Notes under the pieces: generated by a model
Databases searched by the model: none
Seen by the model: only the letters and a program-made list of their open reading frames with translations
What the model was told of the DNA's origin: nothing
Program-made: the position numbers and the translations under genes
Origin: Streptomyces sp. NBC_01304
GTDB lineage: Bacteria > Actinomycetota > Actinomycetes > Streptomycetales > Streptomycetaceae
Direction of reading: 5' to 3'
Assembly (NCBI RefSeq): GCF_035975855.1
Contig: NZ_CP109055.1
Coordinates: 5,952,001-6,016,000, forward strand
DNA: 64,000 nt
Shown here: in pieces, positions 1 through 8,428 of the stretch
Numbering within the stretch: position 1 is the first letter of the stretch
Layout of the letters: the number at the start of each line of letters is the position of its first letter

Positions 1-843
1 CGCGGTCTGCGGGGTGAGTTCGAAGAGGGGGATGCCGTGGGCGGCGGCGGTGTGGCCGATGTGTTCGCCGTCCGTGCCGCGGATCTGGAGGGTGCCGGGG
101 GTTTCGGGCAGCACCTCGATGCCGGGGCCCGCGAGGAGGTCGGCGAGGCGTGCGGCCTCGGGGGTGACGACCTTCAGGGTGCCCGCGCCCGAGGAACGTA
201 CGAACGCGTCGACCGTCGTGTCAGCGAGGAGCCGGCCTCGGCCGATGATGATCAGGTGCTCGGCGGTGAGGGCCATCTCGCTCATCAGGTGGGAGGAGAC
301 GAAGACTGTACGGCCGTCTGCGGCAAGGGACTTGAGGAGGTTGCGGATCCAGAGGACGCCCTCCGGGTCGAGGCCGTTCACCGGCTCGTCGAGGATGATC
401 GTCTGAGGGTCGCCGAGGAGTGCTGCCGCGATGCCGAGGCGTTGGCCCATGCCGAGGGAGAAGCCCTTTACGCGGCGGGCCGCGACCTCCTTGATCCCTG
501 CCAGGTCCAGTACCTCTTCGACGCGGCGGCGGGGGATGCCGTGGGTGTGGGCGAGGGACATGAGGTGGTGGTAGGCGGAGCGGCCCGGGTGTACGGAGCG
601 GGCCTCAAGGAGGGCGCCGACCTCTTGCAGCGGGGCTTTGTGGGTGGCGTAGGCCCGGCCGCCCACGGTTGCGCTGCCACGGGTGGGGGCGTCCAGGCCG
701 AGGATCATGCGCATGGTGGTGGATTTGCCTGCGCCGTTGGGGCCCAGGAAGCCGGTGACGGTGCCTGGCTTCACTTCGAAGGTGAGGTCTTCTACGACTG
801 TTTTGTCGCCGTAGCGCTTGGTGAGGCTGTGGGCTCGGATCAT
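1..843 (-). CDS. ABC transporter ATP-binding protein, partial (3' end outside window)
   Basis: Nucleotide-binding subunit of an ABC exporter, probably the multidrug/antibiotic type that works with an ABC-2 permease. The 281 visible codons start at ATG 843 and run off the window edge without a stop. Motifs seen are Walker A GPNGAGKST, a signature variant FSLGMGQRLGIA, Walker B IILDEPVNGLDPEG and the H-loop SSHLMSE. The C-terminal part (from about residue 215) is the usual variable tail of DrrA-like ATPases. It is divergent from the acetyltransferase at 983, so 844-982 holds both promoters. The expected partner permease would lie to the left, outside the window. The substrate cannot be told from the sequence. 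Confidence 0.9.
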   Translation of the reverse strand, partial: MIRAHSLTKRYGDKTVVEDLTFEVKPGTVTGFLGPNGAGKSTTMRMILGLDAPTRGSATVGGRAYATHKAPLQEVGALLEARSVHPGRSAYHHLMSLAHTHGIPRRRVEEVLDLAGIKEVAARRVKGFSLGMGQRLGIAAALLGDPQTIILDEPVNGLDPEGVLWIRNLLKSLAADGRTVFVSSHLMSEMALTAEHLIIIGRGRLLADTTVDAFVRSSGAGTLKVVTPEAARLADLLAGPGIEVLPETPGTLQIRGTDGEHIGHTAAAHGIPLFELTPQTA

Positions 844-982
844 GTCTTCGATGCTCCGCCTCGCGGGGGCGGGGATCGTCGGACCTTGGGCGGGAACCGG
901 GGGCCGGGTGTAGTACCCGGGTACGACGGGGTGGGGCACGCCCTGCGGAGCGATTGCCCACAGTGGTTGGCATGATTGCGGC

Positions 983-1534
983 ATGAGTTACGAGATCCGG
1001 CCCGTGCGCGCCGAGGAATGGCCCCAGGTCAAGGACCTGCGGCTGGCTGCCCTCCAGGATCCGGTCGCGCCCCAGGCCTTCCTGGAGACGTATGACCAAG
1101 CCCTTGCCCGGCCGGATGGGTTTTGGCAGGACCGGGCCGCCGGGAATTCGCACGGGACCGCCGCGCGGCAGTTCGTTGCCGTTGCGGGGGACGGGAGTTG
1201 GGCGGGGACCTGTGTGGCGCTTGTCGAGGAGGCCGGGGGTGAGGACTTCTTCGGTGCGGCGATCGCGCAGCGGCAGGCGCATCTCGTGGGGGTCTTCGTG
1301 CGGCCCGAGCACCGGGGCCGGGGGCTTGTCGAGGGGCTCTTCGGGGCGGCGGTCGAGTGGGCGTTCTCGCTCGACGGGCTGGAGCGGGTGCGGCTGCACG
1401 TCCACGAGGACAATGCCCGTGCCGAAGCCGCGTACCGGAAGATCGGGTTCGAACGCAGCGGAAGGGCCGTCCCCTTCAAGGGCGACCCTTCCGTGCGCGA
1501 GCTCGAAATGGAGCTCAAGAAGCCTGAGCGGTAA
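983..1534 (+). CDS. GNAT family N-acetyltransferase
   Basis: Probable acetyl-CoA-dependent N-acetyltransferase of 183 residues, a single GNAT domain. The acetyl-CoA loop is visible as VRPEHRGRGL (motif A, Q/R-x-x-G-x-G/A type) around residues 105-115. It is followed by the motif B segment with HEDNARAEAAYRKIGF, the usual end of a GNAT fold. ATG 983 is the first usable start, because an upstream ATG at 972 meets a stop after four codons. The gene is convergent with the FMN reductase, with only two bases between the stops. The substrate is unknown; candidates include small amines, antibiotics or protein N-termini. Confidence 0.88.
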   Translation: MSYEIRPVRAEEWPQVKDLRLAALQDPVAPQAFLETYDQALARPDGFWQDRAAGNSHGTAARQFVAVAGDGSWAGTCVALVEEAGGEDFFGAAIAQRQAHLVGVFVRPEHRGRGLVEGLFGAAVEWAFSLDGLERVRLHVHEDNARAEAAYRKIGFERSGRAVPFKGDPSVRELEMELKKPER

Positions 1535-1536
1535 GG

Positions 1537-2115
1537 CTAGTTGTACGGGTTCGTCGCGCGTGCCGTGCGCAGGGCCTCGGCCCACCACGTCAGCTGGTCG
1601 AGCAGGACCTTCGCAGCGCCGGCCGCGCCCTGCGGGTCGTGGGCCTTGCCGTCCTCGCCGAAGTGGTCCCAGCCGCTGTGGAAGCTGACGCCGTCGCGGA
1701 CCGTGACGCAGTGCAGTTCGGCGAAGACCTGGCGCAGGTGCTCGACGGCGCGCAGGCCGCCGGAGACGCCGCCGTACGACACGAAGCCGACCGGCTTGGC
1801 GTGCCACTCGGTCTTGTGCAGGTCGATGAAGTGCTTCAGCTGGGCCGGGTAGCTGTGGTTGTACTCGGGGGTGACGACCACGAAGGCGTCGGCGGCGTCG
1901 ACGCGGGCGGCCAGTTCGACCAGGGCCGGGGTGCGCTCGGTGCCCCAGTTGGGGTGGCAGGCGGGGAGTTCGAGTTCGTTGACGTCGATGACGTCGAGCT
2001 CGGCGGCGCCGTGCTGCTCGGCGAGGGCGGTGAACCAGCTGGCGACGGTCGGGCCGAAGCGGCCTTCGCGGGTGGAGCCGACGATCACGGCCAGGCGGTA
2101 AGGGGTCGTAGACAT
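1537..2115 (-). CDS. NADPH-dependent FMN reductase family protein
   Basis: Flavodoxin-fold oxidoreductase of 192 residues that likely uses FMN and NAD(P)H to reduce quinones, azo compounds or free flavin. The N-terminus carries the FMN phosphate-binding loop VGSTREGRFG, and the middle has TPEYNHSYPAQLKHFID, the hallmark PEYN segment of the family. ATG 2115 is chosen because AGGA lies eight bases upstream; an in-frame TTG at 2130 is less likely. It is convergent with the GNAT gene. The MFS remnant lies directly upstream on the same strand, which hints at an older reductase-efflux arrangement now broken. Confidence 0.88.
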   Translation of the reverse strand: MSTTPYRLAVIVGSTREGRFGPTVASWFTALAEQHGAAELDVIDVNELELPACHPNWGTERTPALVELAARVDAADAFVVVTPEYNHSYPAQLKHFIDLHKTEWHAKPVGFVSYGGVSGGLRAVEHLRQVFAELHCVTVRDGVSFHSGWDHFGEDGKAHDPQGAAGAAKVLLDQLTWWAEALRTARATNPYN

Positions 2116-2201
2116 CTGCGGTTCCTGCAATTCCTGAAGTGTGTTCGCTATTCGGACAGTTAACGGATGAGGGGATCAGCGAGTCTGCGCTGTTGTGGGT
2201 T

Positions 2202-2272
2202 CTGCCAGCGGCACCGGGTGGACCTTGGTGTTCTCGGCCGTACGCGGCCGAAGCAGCCGGTGCCGCTGGCAG
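2202..2272. repeat. Inverted repeat with perfect 16-bp arms
   Basis: The arms are 2202-2217 (CTGCCAGCGGCACCGG) and its exact complement at 2257-2272, separated by 39 bases that contain a smaller hairpin (CGGCCG...CGGCCG). It lies where the 3' end of the MFS gene should be. The MFS frame has no stop here and reads on through the neighbouring gene in the wrong frame. It may be a terminator, or the scar of a small inverted duplication that destroyed the MFS C-terminus. Confidence 0.7.
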
Positions 2273-3188
2273 CGCCAGCCCCGCGATCAGCGTTGCCACC
2301 GCCCACAGCCCGGTCCGCATCGTCTCGGTGAACTGCCCGGCCGCGTCCGCCCTCTGGGCCATCCCGGCCCGCTCGGTCTCGACCATGCCGATGGCCTGGG
2401 CGTCGATGAGCCCCGTCGACAGGCCGGGGCCGACGCCGAGGGGGAGCACCGGTGCCGCGGGCTCCGCCAGGGTGATGCCGGGGTGCAGGGCCGCGCCGAG
2501 CCAGATGTTGCCGGCCGCGATCAGCGTCTGCGACAGGACGAGGAGGTGCTGGGCGGCGATGCCGCGGGCCACCAGGCGGGCGCCGACCTGCGGCAGGACG
2601 AGCAGCGGGCCGCTGATGTAGAGGAGCGTGAGGCCCGCCTCCCGTGCCGTGAATCCGCTGGTGGCCTGCAGGTAGGTGGGCAGGAAGACCAGGGCCGCGG
2701 TGACGCCCGCGCCCATCCCGAAGAGGCCGATCGGCCAGGCCACGAAGGCGCGGTTGCGGATCAGGGTGAGGTCGAGGACCGGCTTCACGTCCTCGCCGAG
2801 GGCGGCGCGCTGCAGGATGCGCTTCTCGATGCGTACGAAGGTGACGAACAGGGCGGCACCGGCGGCCAGCGGGAGCAGCGTCGGTGCGGAGGCCCAGCCC
2901 TGCTTCGAGCCCTGGGTGACCGCGAAGAGCACCAGCGCGAGCCCGCCGATGAAGGTCACCGCGCCCGCCTTGTCGACGCGCGGCCGGACCGCCGCCTTCG
3001 ACTCGGCGAGCAGCGTCGACCCGAGCAGGATCACCACTCCGACCCCCGCGAAGGCGAGGAAGGTGGCGCGCCAGCCGAGGCCGTCCACCATCCAGCCGGA
3101 GAACGTCGGGCCGAGCGCGAGCCCGAGCCCGCCCGTGGTGCCCACGGCGGCGAACGCCTTGGCGCGGGCGGGGCCGGTGAACGTCACC

Positions 3189-3216
3189 GCGAGCAGCGAG
3201 CAGCGAGCAGCGAGCT
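3189..3216. repeat. 7-bp tandem repeat (GCGAGCA x3 + GCGAGCT) causing a frameshift
   Basis: Three exact GCGAGCA units at 3189-3209 are followed by GCGAGCT at 3210-3216. Removing two units restores one reading frame across the MFS remnant (SSLLAV joined to TFTGPARAK), so the +14 change is the frameshifting lesion. The array has the form expected for slipped-strand mutation. Confidence 0.85.
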
Positions 3217-3301
3217 GCCGCTCGCCATGACGCCGGCGGCCTCGATGCCGGAGAGGATGCGTGCCGCGTCGAGGGCAGGTGTCGGGTAGAGGGACAGATC
3301 G

Positions 3302-3543
3302 GGTAGGGGCAACTGCTCAACTGCCTGATTGCGTGGCTGGTGGGGGTGGGTGGTTGCGCGGACCTCCGTCTGTTTCGTTGTTGGGTGCGGGTGCTTTGTG
3401 GCTGGCTTTCTCCAATTGCTGTCAGTACGGGGCCACAGGGGAGAAGTCCCGGCGACGGAAGAGGCGGGGGCAGGGCAAAGACAAAGACCGCAGCGAGAGA
3501 AAGGGGAGGAGGGGGTGGGCGGGGGCTCGGAGGGCTGGCCGGG
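3302..3543 (+). repeat. Composite dispersed repeat, copy A: conserved head plus short purine tract
   Basis: The head at 3302-3507 starts GGTAGGGGCAACTG, contains GGTTGCGCGGACCTCCGTCT and ends near CGCAGCGAGAGAA. It matches heads at 13423 and 62179 (same strand) and 14911 and 63692 (opposite strand). It is followed by a short G-rich tract and the palindrome at 3544-3615. The open frames it gives on both strands change register between copies and look non-coding. It sits exactly between remnants of an MFS gene and a TetR gene. Confidence 0.85.
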
Positions 3544-3615
3544 GCTACGTGGGGGGAAAGGGGCGCCGGGTGGACCTTTATGCCCGTTATGGCTGCCCGT
3601 TTTCCCCCACGTAGC
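3544..3615. repeat. Terminal palindrome P1 of the composite repeat
   Basis: Inverted repeat with 12-bp arms: 3544-3555 GCTACGTGGGGG and 3604-3615 CCCCCACGTAGC. It belongs to a family with 14434-14498, 42054-42117 and 62633-62697, whose shared ends read GTGGGGGAAAA...ATTCCCCCCAC or its complement. It could act as a bidirectional transcription terminator or as the end of a mobile unit. Confidence 0.8.
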
Positions 3616-3642
3616 TCATGGGGACCCTCTTCGGGCTCGGGA

Positions 3643-3864
3643 GCCAGGGCCGTCTTCGGGCGGGAGGGCTACACCTGCGCGAGCATTGACGCGATCGCCG
3701 CCGAGGCCGGGGTCTCCTCGCGTACCACCCAACTCGCCTTGCAGAACCACCTGTTGGAGGTCGGGCGCAAGGGGCTGCTCGCCGTGGACGAGGGCAATGT
3801 GGAGGAGCTGGTGCGCGAGGGGGTTGAGCTGTTCTTGTTGGTGTACGGGAACGAGCCCGGCTAG
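3643..3864 (+). pseudogene. TetR family regulator remnant (internal and 5' deletions)
   Basis: Reading from about 3643, the frame gives AVFGREGYTCASIDAIAAEA followed by GVSSRTT, a clear TetR DNA-binding helix-turn-helix. It then jumps directly to a C-terminal-like tail (GRKGLLAVDEGNVEELVREG) and a stop at 3862-3864. The end of the HTH (YNHF-type) and the whole ligand-binding core, about 100 residues, are missing, and there is no start codon outside the repeat. With the MFS remnant on the other side of repeat A, it looks like what is left of a TetR-MFS efflux pair. Confidence 0.75.
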
Positions 3865-3894
3865 ACCGATTTCGCCGTACGGCAACGAGCCTGC

Positions 3895-5433
3895 CTAGAC
3901 CGGGAGTTCGGCCTCCGGCCAGCGGGAGCGGCCCTGCTCCTTCGAGCGGAGCAGGGCCAGGGTCGGTAGACCCACGTCCGCCCCGGTCGACAGCAGCTCC
4001 GGGAGCTGGGGAAGCGGAGCCACCGCGGCGACGTCGTCCAGGACGAGCGTAAGTGGTGGGTCGAGGCGACCGGAGGATGACCGTTCGGCCATGCGCCGGC
4101 CGCGCTCGACCACGCTTGAGGCGAGGGCCGTGAGCAAGGGCATTGCGCCGGGGCGGGACTTGGGGTCTTCGATGGCTTCACCCACCACGTAAAGCGTGCC
4201 CCCTTCTTGGACGAAGGAATCCAGGGCGAGTGTGTCGTTTCTGGAGGGGTTGCTCGCCTCGCGGATGTGGATCGAGAAGAGGGCGGAGAGGGCTCGGGCG
4301 GTCAACTCCTGGGCCATGTCGCGGCGTTCGGGGTGCGCGGTGAGCTCCGCTTCCAGTTCGCCGGCGGATCCTGGTGCCGCTTTGGGGTTCGTACGGAGGA
4401 TCCGTACGGCCTCCTGGACCTGGGTGCCCTGGGCCCAGCGGTGGACGTGCTTGAGCTGCTTGTTGTCCACGGCTGCGGCGTGCAGGTAGCTGCGCAGGAG
4501 GGTTTCGGCTGTGGCTGCGGTGGCCTGGTCCAGCTTGGCGGTCGGGCGGATGGGGGCGAGCAGGGCTGCCGCCCTTGCCCTTGCGGTGTCCTTGTCCTCG
4601 CAGCCTGTGGCCGGGGTCCAGTGGAGCCTTGCCGGGGTGTCGCAGAGGTGGGTCGGGTCGTAGACCAGGACGGGGCCCAGCTTGGATCTCGCGTCCTTGG
4701 TTTCCTCCCACAGGGTGGGGTCCGAGGTGATGATGAGGGCTGGGCCCTCGGCGTCCTGGATTGCCTGGGCTGCGATGGGCCTTCGCGTGTCGGCTGTTCC
4801 CAGGACCAGGGGCGTACGTTGCGTCGGTACGGCCAAGGGTTCCGGGATGGCTGCCGGGGGCTCGGGTTGCTGCACCGGGGGTGGGGTTTGCGTTTCCGCG
4901 TGCGGGGGTGGGGGATTTCCTCCCCGCCCCGCCCCTTCCCGAAATTCTGCGAAGCTTTCCGCCCTTCGGGCGGTGTCCTCAAACGCCGGACGGGCTGATT
5001 CATGGGCCGCATGATCGGCAGGGTGGGCCGATTCATCAAGCTCCTGCCGGGCTGAACGGCGTACCGCTCGCCAGCGAGCCAATGTGCCCATGACGAAGAT
5101 CGTCAGGACGATCAGCACCATCAGCTGGCCGATGAACAAGCCCCAGAACAAGCCGTACCCGGAGAGCTCGGATGCCGGAGTCTCCGGCCAGGCGCCCGGC
5201 ATGTCATGCGGGTTCGAGACCAAGTGCCTTATCGCCAAAGGAGATTGGGACAGGCTGACCTTGTCCGGCCACGCGCCATGGGCGAACAGGCCCGACAGGC
5301 CCGTGGCCGTCCAGACCAGGGCCGTGATGCCCAGGACGAAGGCCAGGAGGCCCACCAGGAGGCCGTCCGGCATGCCTCGGTCGGGGGCGTAGTGGCGGCG
5401 GTCGCGTGGGTCGCGGCCGTACGGCTCCCGCAT
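3895..5433 (-). CDS. VirD4/TraG-like coupling protein homolog of a chromosomal T4SS-like locus, with degenerate Walker A
   Basis: 512-residue membrane protein, last gene of the T4SS-like operon; its ATG lies two bases after the preceding stop. Two N-terminal transmembrane segments (about 26-50 and 93-117) are followed by a long cytoplasmic part. In a coupling protein this part would be a RecA-like ATPase that feeds substrate to the channel. A Walker B-like strand is present near the C-terminus (LTLVLDDVAAVAPLPQLPEL). Where Walker A is expected the sequence is PLVLGTADTRRPIAAQ, with no GK[ST], so ATP hydrolysis is doubtful. Residues 145-173 are encoded by an in-frame copy of the dispersed GC-rich repeat, placed in the Pro-rich linker before the nucleotide-binding-like domain. 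Confidence 0.8.
   Translation of the reverse strand: MREPYGRDPRDRRHYAPDRGMPDGLLVGLLAFVLGITALVWTATGLSGLFAHGAWPDKVSLSQSPLAIRHLVSNPHDMPGAWPETPASELSGYGLFWGLFIGQLMVLIVLTIFVMGTLARWRAVRRSARQELDESAHPADHAAHESARPAFEDTARRAESFAEFREGAGRGGNPPPPHAETQTPPPVQQPEPPAAIPEPLAVPTQRTPLVLGTADTRRPIAAQAIQDAEGPALIITSDPTLWEETKDARSKLGPVLVYDPTHLCDTPARLHWTPATGCEDKDTARARAAALLAPIRPTAKLDQATAATAETLLRSYLHAAAVDNKQLKHVHRWAQGTQVQEAVRILRTNPKAAPGSAGELEAELTAHPERRDMAQELTARALSALFSIHIREASNPSRNDTLALDSFVQEGGTLYVVGEAIEDPKSRPGAMPLLTALASSVVERGRRMAERSSSGRLDPPLTLVLDDVAAVAPLPQLPELLSTGADVGLPTLALLRSKEQGRSRWPEAELPV
4917..5003. repeat. Dispersed GC-rich repeat R1, in-frame copy inside the VirD4-like gene
   Basis: The block contains CCTCCCCGCC, the hairpin CCGCCCTTCGGGCGG and CCTCAAACGCCGGACGGG ending CTGATTCAT. 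Intergenic copies occur at 38537, 40321, 44364 and 49055. Here it lies wholly inside a coding sequence, read from the complementary strand as ARPAFEDTARRAESFAEFRE, and keeps the frame open. It falls in a low-complexity linker, so it may be tolerated there. Confidence 0.85.
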
Positions 5434-5435
5434 GC

Positions 5436-6866
5436 TCAGCTCACCTCGCGCCTCAGACCGTTGAGGTCCAACTCATGGTCCTGCTCCATCAGGTCGGCTC
5501 GCGCCGCCCGCTCCTCCGCCTCCAGGTCGGCCGCGGCCAGGAGGTCGTCCATGCCCTCGATCTCGGAGTCCTCGGTCATGGCCCGGTCGGTGTAGACCAA
5601 GGGGCGTTCGGTCTCCGTGATCAGGTGTTTGACCACCTGTACGTTGCCGTTGACGTCCCAGACCGCGATGCCGGGGGTCAGGGTCGGGATGATCTCCACC
5701 GCCCAGCGGGGGAGGCCGATGACCCGGCCCGTGGCCCGTGCCTCGTCCGCCTTCTGGGCGTAGATCGTTCTGGTCGAGGCCATCTTCAGGATCGCCGCCG
5801 CCTCCTTCGCCGCCGCCCCGTCCACCACGTCGCTCAGGTGGTGGACGACCGCGACGAAGGACAGGCCGAGACGTCGCCCGAACTTCAGCAGGCGCTGGAA
5901 GAGTTGGGCCACGAACGGGCTGTTGATGATGTGCCACGCCTCTTCCACCAAGAAGATGCGCTTCTTGCGGTCGGGACGGATCCAGGTGTGTTCCAGCCAC
6001 ACACCGACGATCGCCATCAGGATGGGCATGGCGATGGAGTTGCGGTCGATGTGCGACAGGTCGAAGACGATCAGGGGCGCATCGAGGTCGATGCCGACCG
6101 TCGTCGGGCCGTCGAACATGCCGCGCAGGTCACCGTCGACCAGGCGGTCCAGGACCAGGGCGACGTCCAGACCCCACGCCCGTACGTCCTCTATCGCCAC
6201 GTTCATCGCCTCGGCCGACTCCGGCTCGGGATGCCGCAGTTGCTCCACGATGTCCGTCAGCACCGGCTGGCGCTCGACGATCGTCTCGTTGACGTACGCG
6301 TGCGCCACCTTGAGGGCGAAGCCCGAGCGCTCGTCGAGCCCGTGGCCCATCGCCACCTCGATGATCGTGCGGAGCAGCGCGAGCTGACCCGTCGTGGTGA
6401 TCGAGGGGTCGAGGGGGTTGAGGCGGATGCCGGTGTCGAGTGCGACCGTCGGGTCGAGGCGGATCGGCGTTATGCCGAGCTCCTCCGCGATGAGGTTCCA
6501 CTCGCCGACGCCGTCCTCGCCCTGCGCGTCCAACACGACTACCTGGCGGTCACGGAACCTCAACTGCCGTAGGACGTAAGTCTTTTCCAGGGCGGATTTG
6601 CCGTTGCCGGACTCGCCGAGAACCAGCCAGTGCGGGGCCGGCAGCTGCTGGCCGTACAGCTGGAACGGGTCGTAGATGTACCCCTTGCCGCTGTACACCT
6701 CCCGCCCGATGATCACGCCCGAGTCGCCGAGCCCGGGGGCGGCGGTGGGCAGGTAGACGGCTTGGGCCTGGCCTGTGGACGTACGCACCGGAAGCCGTGT
6801 CGTCTCCACCTTGCCGAAGAGGAAGGCGGTGAAGGCATCCGTGAGCATGGTCAGCGGATCGCGCAT
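5436..6866 (-). CDS. VirB4-like ATPase of a T4SS-like locus
   Basis: 476-residue AAA+/RecA-type ATPase expected to power a type IV secretion-like complex at the inner face of the membrane. Walker A is GESGNGKS (residues 84-91) and Walker B is RIFLVEEAWHII (303-314), followed by FVAVVHHLSD as in VirB4/TraC C-terminal domains. ATG 6866 is chosen because it lies 11 bases after the upstream stop with AAGGG before it. The longer frame to 6947 overlaps the neighbour by 70 bases without better support. It lies between the SCO6880-family and VirD4-like genes in one operon. Confidence 0.87.
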   Translation of the reverse strand: MRDPLTMLTDAFTAFLFGKVETTRLPVRTSTGQAQAVYLPTAAPGLGDSGVIIGREVYSGKGYIYDPFQLYGQQLPAPHWLVLGESGNGKSALEKTYVLRQLRFRDRQVVVLDAQGEDGVGEWNLIAEELGITPIRLDPTVALDTGIRLNPLDPSITTTGQLALLRTIIEVAMGHGLDERSGFALKVAHAYVNETIVERQPVLTDIVEQLRHPEPESAEAMNVAIEDVRAWGLDVALVLDRLVDGDLRGMFDGPTTVGIDLDAPLIVFDLSHIDRNSIAMPILMAIVGVWLEHTWIRPDRKKRIFLVEEAWHIINSPFVAQLFQRLLKFGRRLGLSFVAVVHHLSDVVDGAAAKEAAAILKMASTRTIYAQKADEARATGRVIGLPRWAVEIIPTLTPGIAVWDVNGNVQVVKHLITETERPLVYTDRAMTEDSEIEGMDDLLAAADLEAEERAARADLMEQDHELDLNGLRREVS

Positions 6867-6877
6867 GAGGTTCGCCC

Positions 6878-8428
6878 TTACCGTCGGATGCCGGTCGCGA
6901 ACGGCAAGGTATTGACGAACGCACGGTGGTGCTCGCGGTCGCACCACTCCAACTTCAAGTACGACTTGCCGGCCGAGGCGCGGATCGTCCGCTTGTCCCG
7001 TGCCAGCGCCTCCGGATTGCGGGACGACACCGTGATGTAGCCGACCAGGTTCACGCCCGCGGCGCCGCTCGCCAGGTCCTCGCCGCGCTGGTCGAGGCGG
7101 GAGTGGGAGGCGATGTCACGGGGGTCGACGGTGCGGTTCATCTTGGCCTGGCGGGAGGCCTCCGCCTCGTCGTTCGTCTTCTCCGTCAGCATGCGCTCGA
7201 TGGCGACCTCGGTGGGTTCGAGGTCCATCGTGACGGCCACGGTCCGGATCACGTCCGGGGTGTGAACCAGCAGCGGGGCAAGGAAGTTGACCCCGACCGG
7301 CGTCATCGGCCACTCCTTCACCCAGGCCGTGGCATGGCACCACGGGGCACGGGTGGAGGACTCGCGCGTCTTCGCCTTCAGATACGTCGGCTCCATCGCG
7401 TCGAGCTCGGCCGGCCAGGCATTGCGCTTCGTCATGGCCTGGATGTGGTCGATGGGGTGGTCCGGGTCGTACATCGAATGCACGAGGGAGGACAGCCGTC
7501 CCTGGCCGAGCGGCTGCCGTACGCGGATGTCCGCCTCCTGCAGTCGCGAGCAGATGTCCGTCAGCTCACGCGCCATGACGATGGCGAGGCCGGCATCCTT
7601 GTCGACCTTCCTCCCCAGGTGTGGCTGCGTCGCGCGGGCCATCGCGTGGGCCTCGGCGGCGAGTTCGCGATTGAAGTGCATGCAGGCGACCAGGTACGCG
7701 CGGTGCTGCTCGCTGCTCGTGGACACCATGGACTGGAGCTGGTCGTACGAGTCCTGCAGCCAGTGCGGCGACTTGTCGTCACCCCGGACCGCCACGTCCT
7801 TGGCGTGCGCGTCCGGGTCGGCGGGGAGGGTGCGGGCCAGCATCTGCAGCCGCGTGACGAAGCCGTCCCCATTGGCGACATGCTTGAGGAGCGTGCCGAA
7901 GCGGTCGACGAGCGCTTCCTGGTCCTCGCTGTCCCGCAGGCCGACGCCCGGCCCCTCGATCTCGATCGCCGCCGTGACCGTACGGCGGTCCGCGTGCAGC
8001 AGCACCGCGATCTCGTCCGGGCCGAACGGAGCCGCCAGCCAGCTGATCCGGCCGATCCCGGGCGGCGGGCCGACCTCGACCTCGCGGCCGTCAAGACGGA
8101 TACCGGACTCGGGAGCCGCCGAGCGGTACGCGGTGCCGGAGCGCAGGCTGCGCTTGTAACTCCGGTTCACCTCGAACCACTTGTAGAAGGTGCGGTGCTT
8201 GTACGGGACGTAGACCGCCGCGAGCGCGACCAGTGGGAAGCCCATCAGCAGCACGATCCGCAGCATCAGCATCGGGACGAGGAGGCCGCACATCATGCCG
8301 AGGAAGGCGCCCGCGATGATCAGGGCGATTTCCCCGGTCTCCCGGTTCTTGCCGACGATCGCGTTGGGCCTGGCTCTGCCGATCAGATAGGTACGGCGGG
8401 GCGCGACCGGGTGGGACTGGGTCGTCAA
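6878..8428 (-). CDS. SCO6880 family membrane protein of a T4SS-like locus
   Basis: 516-residue protein of a family named after a Streptomyces coelicolor gene. It has two adjacent transmembrane helices near the N-terminus (about 34-75), a basic loop, and a large soluble domain without clear enzymatic motifs. In comparable Gram-positive conjugation operons the gene before VirB4 is a PrgI-like or assembly protein, so a scaffold role next to the ATPase is inferred. Its ATG overlaps the preceding stop by four bases (8425-8428), showing tight translational coupling. Its biochemical role is not known. Confidence 0.82.
   Translation of the reverse strand: MTTQSHPVAPRRTYLIGRARPNAIVGKNRETGEIALIIAGAFLGMMCGLLVPMLMLRIVLLMGFPLVALAAVYVPYKHRTFYKWFEVNRSYKRSLRSGTAYRSAAPESGIRLDGREVEVGPPPGIGRISWLAAPFGPDEIAVLLHADRRTVTAAIEIEGPGVGLRDSEDQEALVDRFGTLLKHVANGDGFVTRLQMLARTLPADPDAHAKDVAVRGDDKSPHWLQDSYDQLQSMVSTSSEQHRAYLVACMHFNRELAAEAHAMARATQPHLGRKVDKDAGLAIVMARELTDICSRLQEADIRVRQPLGQGRLSSLVHSMYDPDHPIDHIQAMTKRNAWPAELDAMEPTYLKAKTRESSTRAPWCHATAWVKEWPMTPVGVNFLAPLLVHTPDVIRTVAVTMDLEPTEVAIERMLTEKTNDEAEASRQAKMNRTVDPRDIASHSRLDQRGEDLASGAAGVNLVGYITVSSRNPEALARDKRTIRASAGKSYLKLEWCDREHHRAFVNTLPFATGIRR

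Larger units (their letters stand above)
2200..3303 (-). pseudogene. MFS drug efflux transporter remnant (5'-truncated, frameshifted, no stop)
   Basis: The minus strand encodes a recognisable major facilitator segment: ARAKAFAAVGTTGGLGLALGP, WRATFLAFAGVGVVILLG and many later hydrophobic helices, corresponding to roughly helix 4 through helix 14 of a DHA2-type permease. The first helices are missing; homology stops near 3303, where repeat copy A begins. Upstream of about 3217 the coding sense continues in another frame (LDAARILSGIEAAGVMASGS). The shift coincides with a 7-bp tandem repeat expanded by two units (+14 bases). The 3' end lacks a stop. Three independent lesions make this a pseudogene. 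Confidence 0.85.

Noticed and set aside
37..975. Plus-strand open frame at the window start
   Set aside because: Antisense to the ABC ATPase with full Walker and signature motifs.
605..3187. 860-codon minus-strand fusion protein
   Set aside because: Only the first part (to about 2200) is MFS-like. The rest reads through the FMN reductase, GNAT and ABC genes in wrong frames because the MFS stop is missing.
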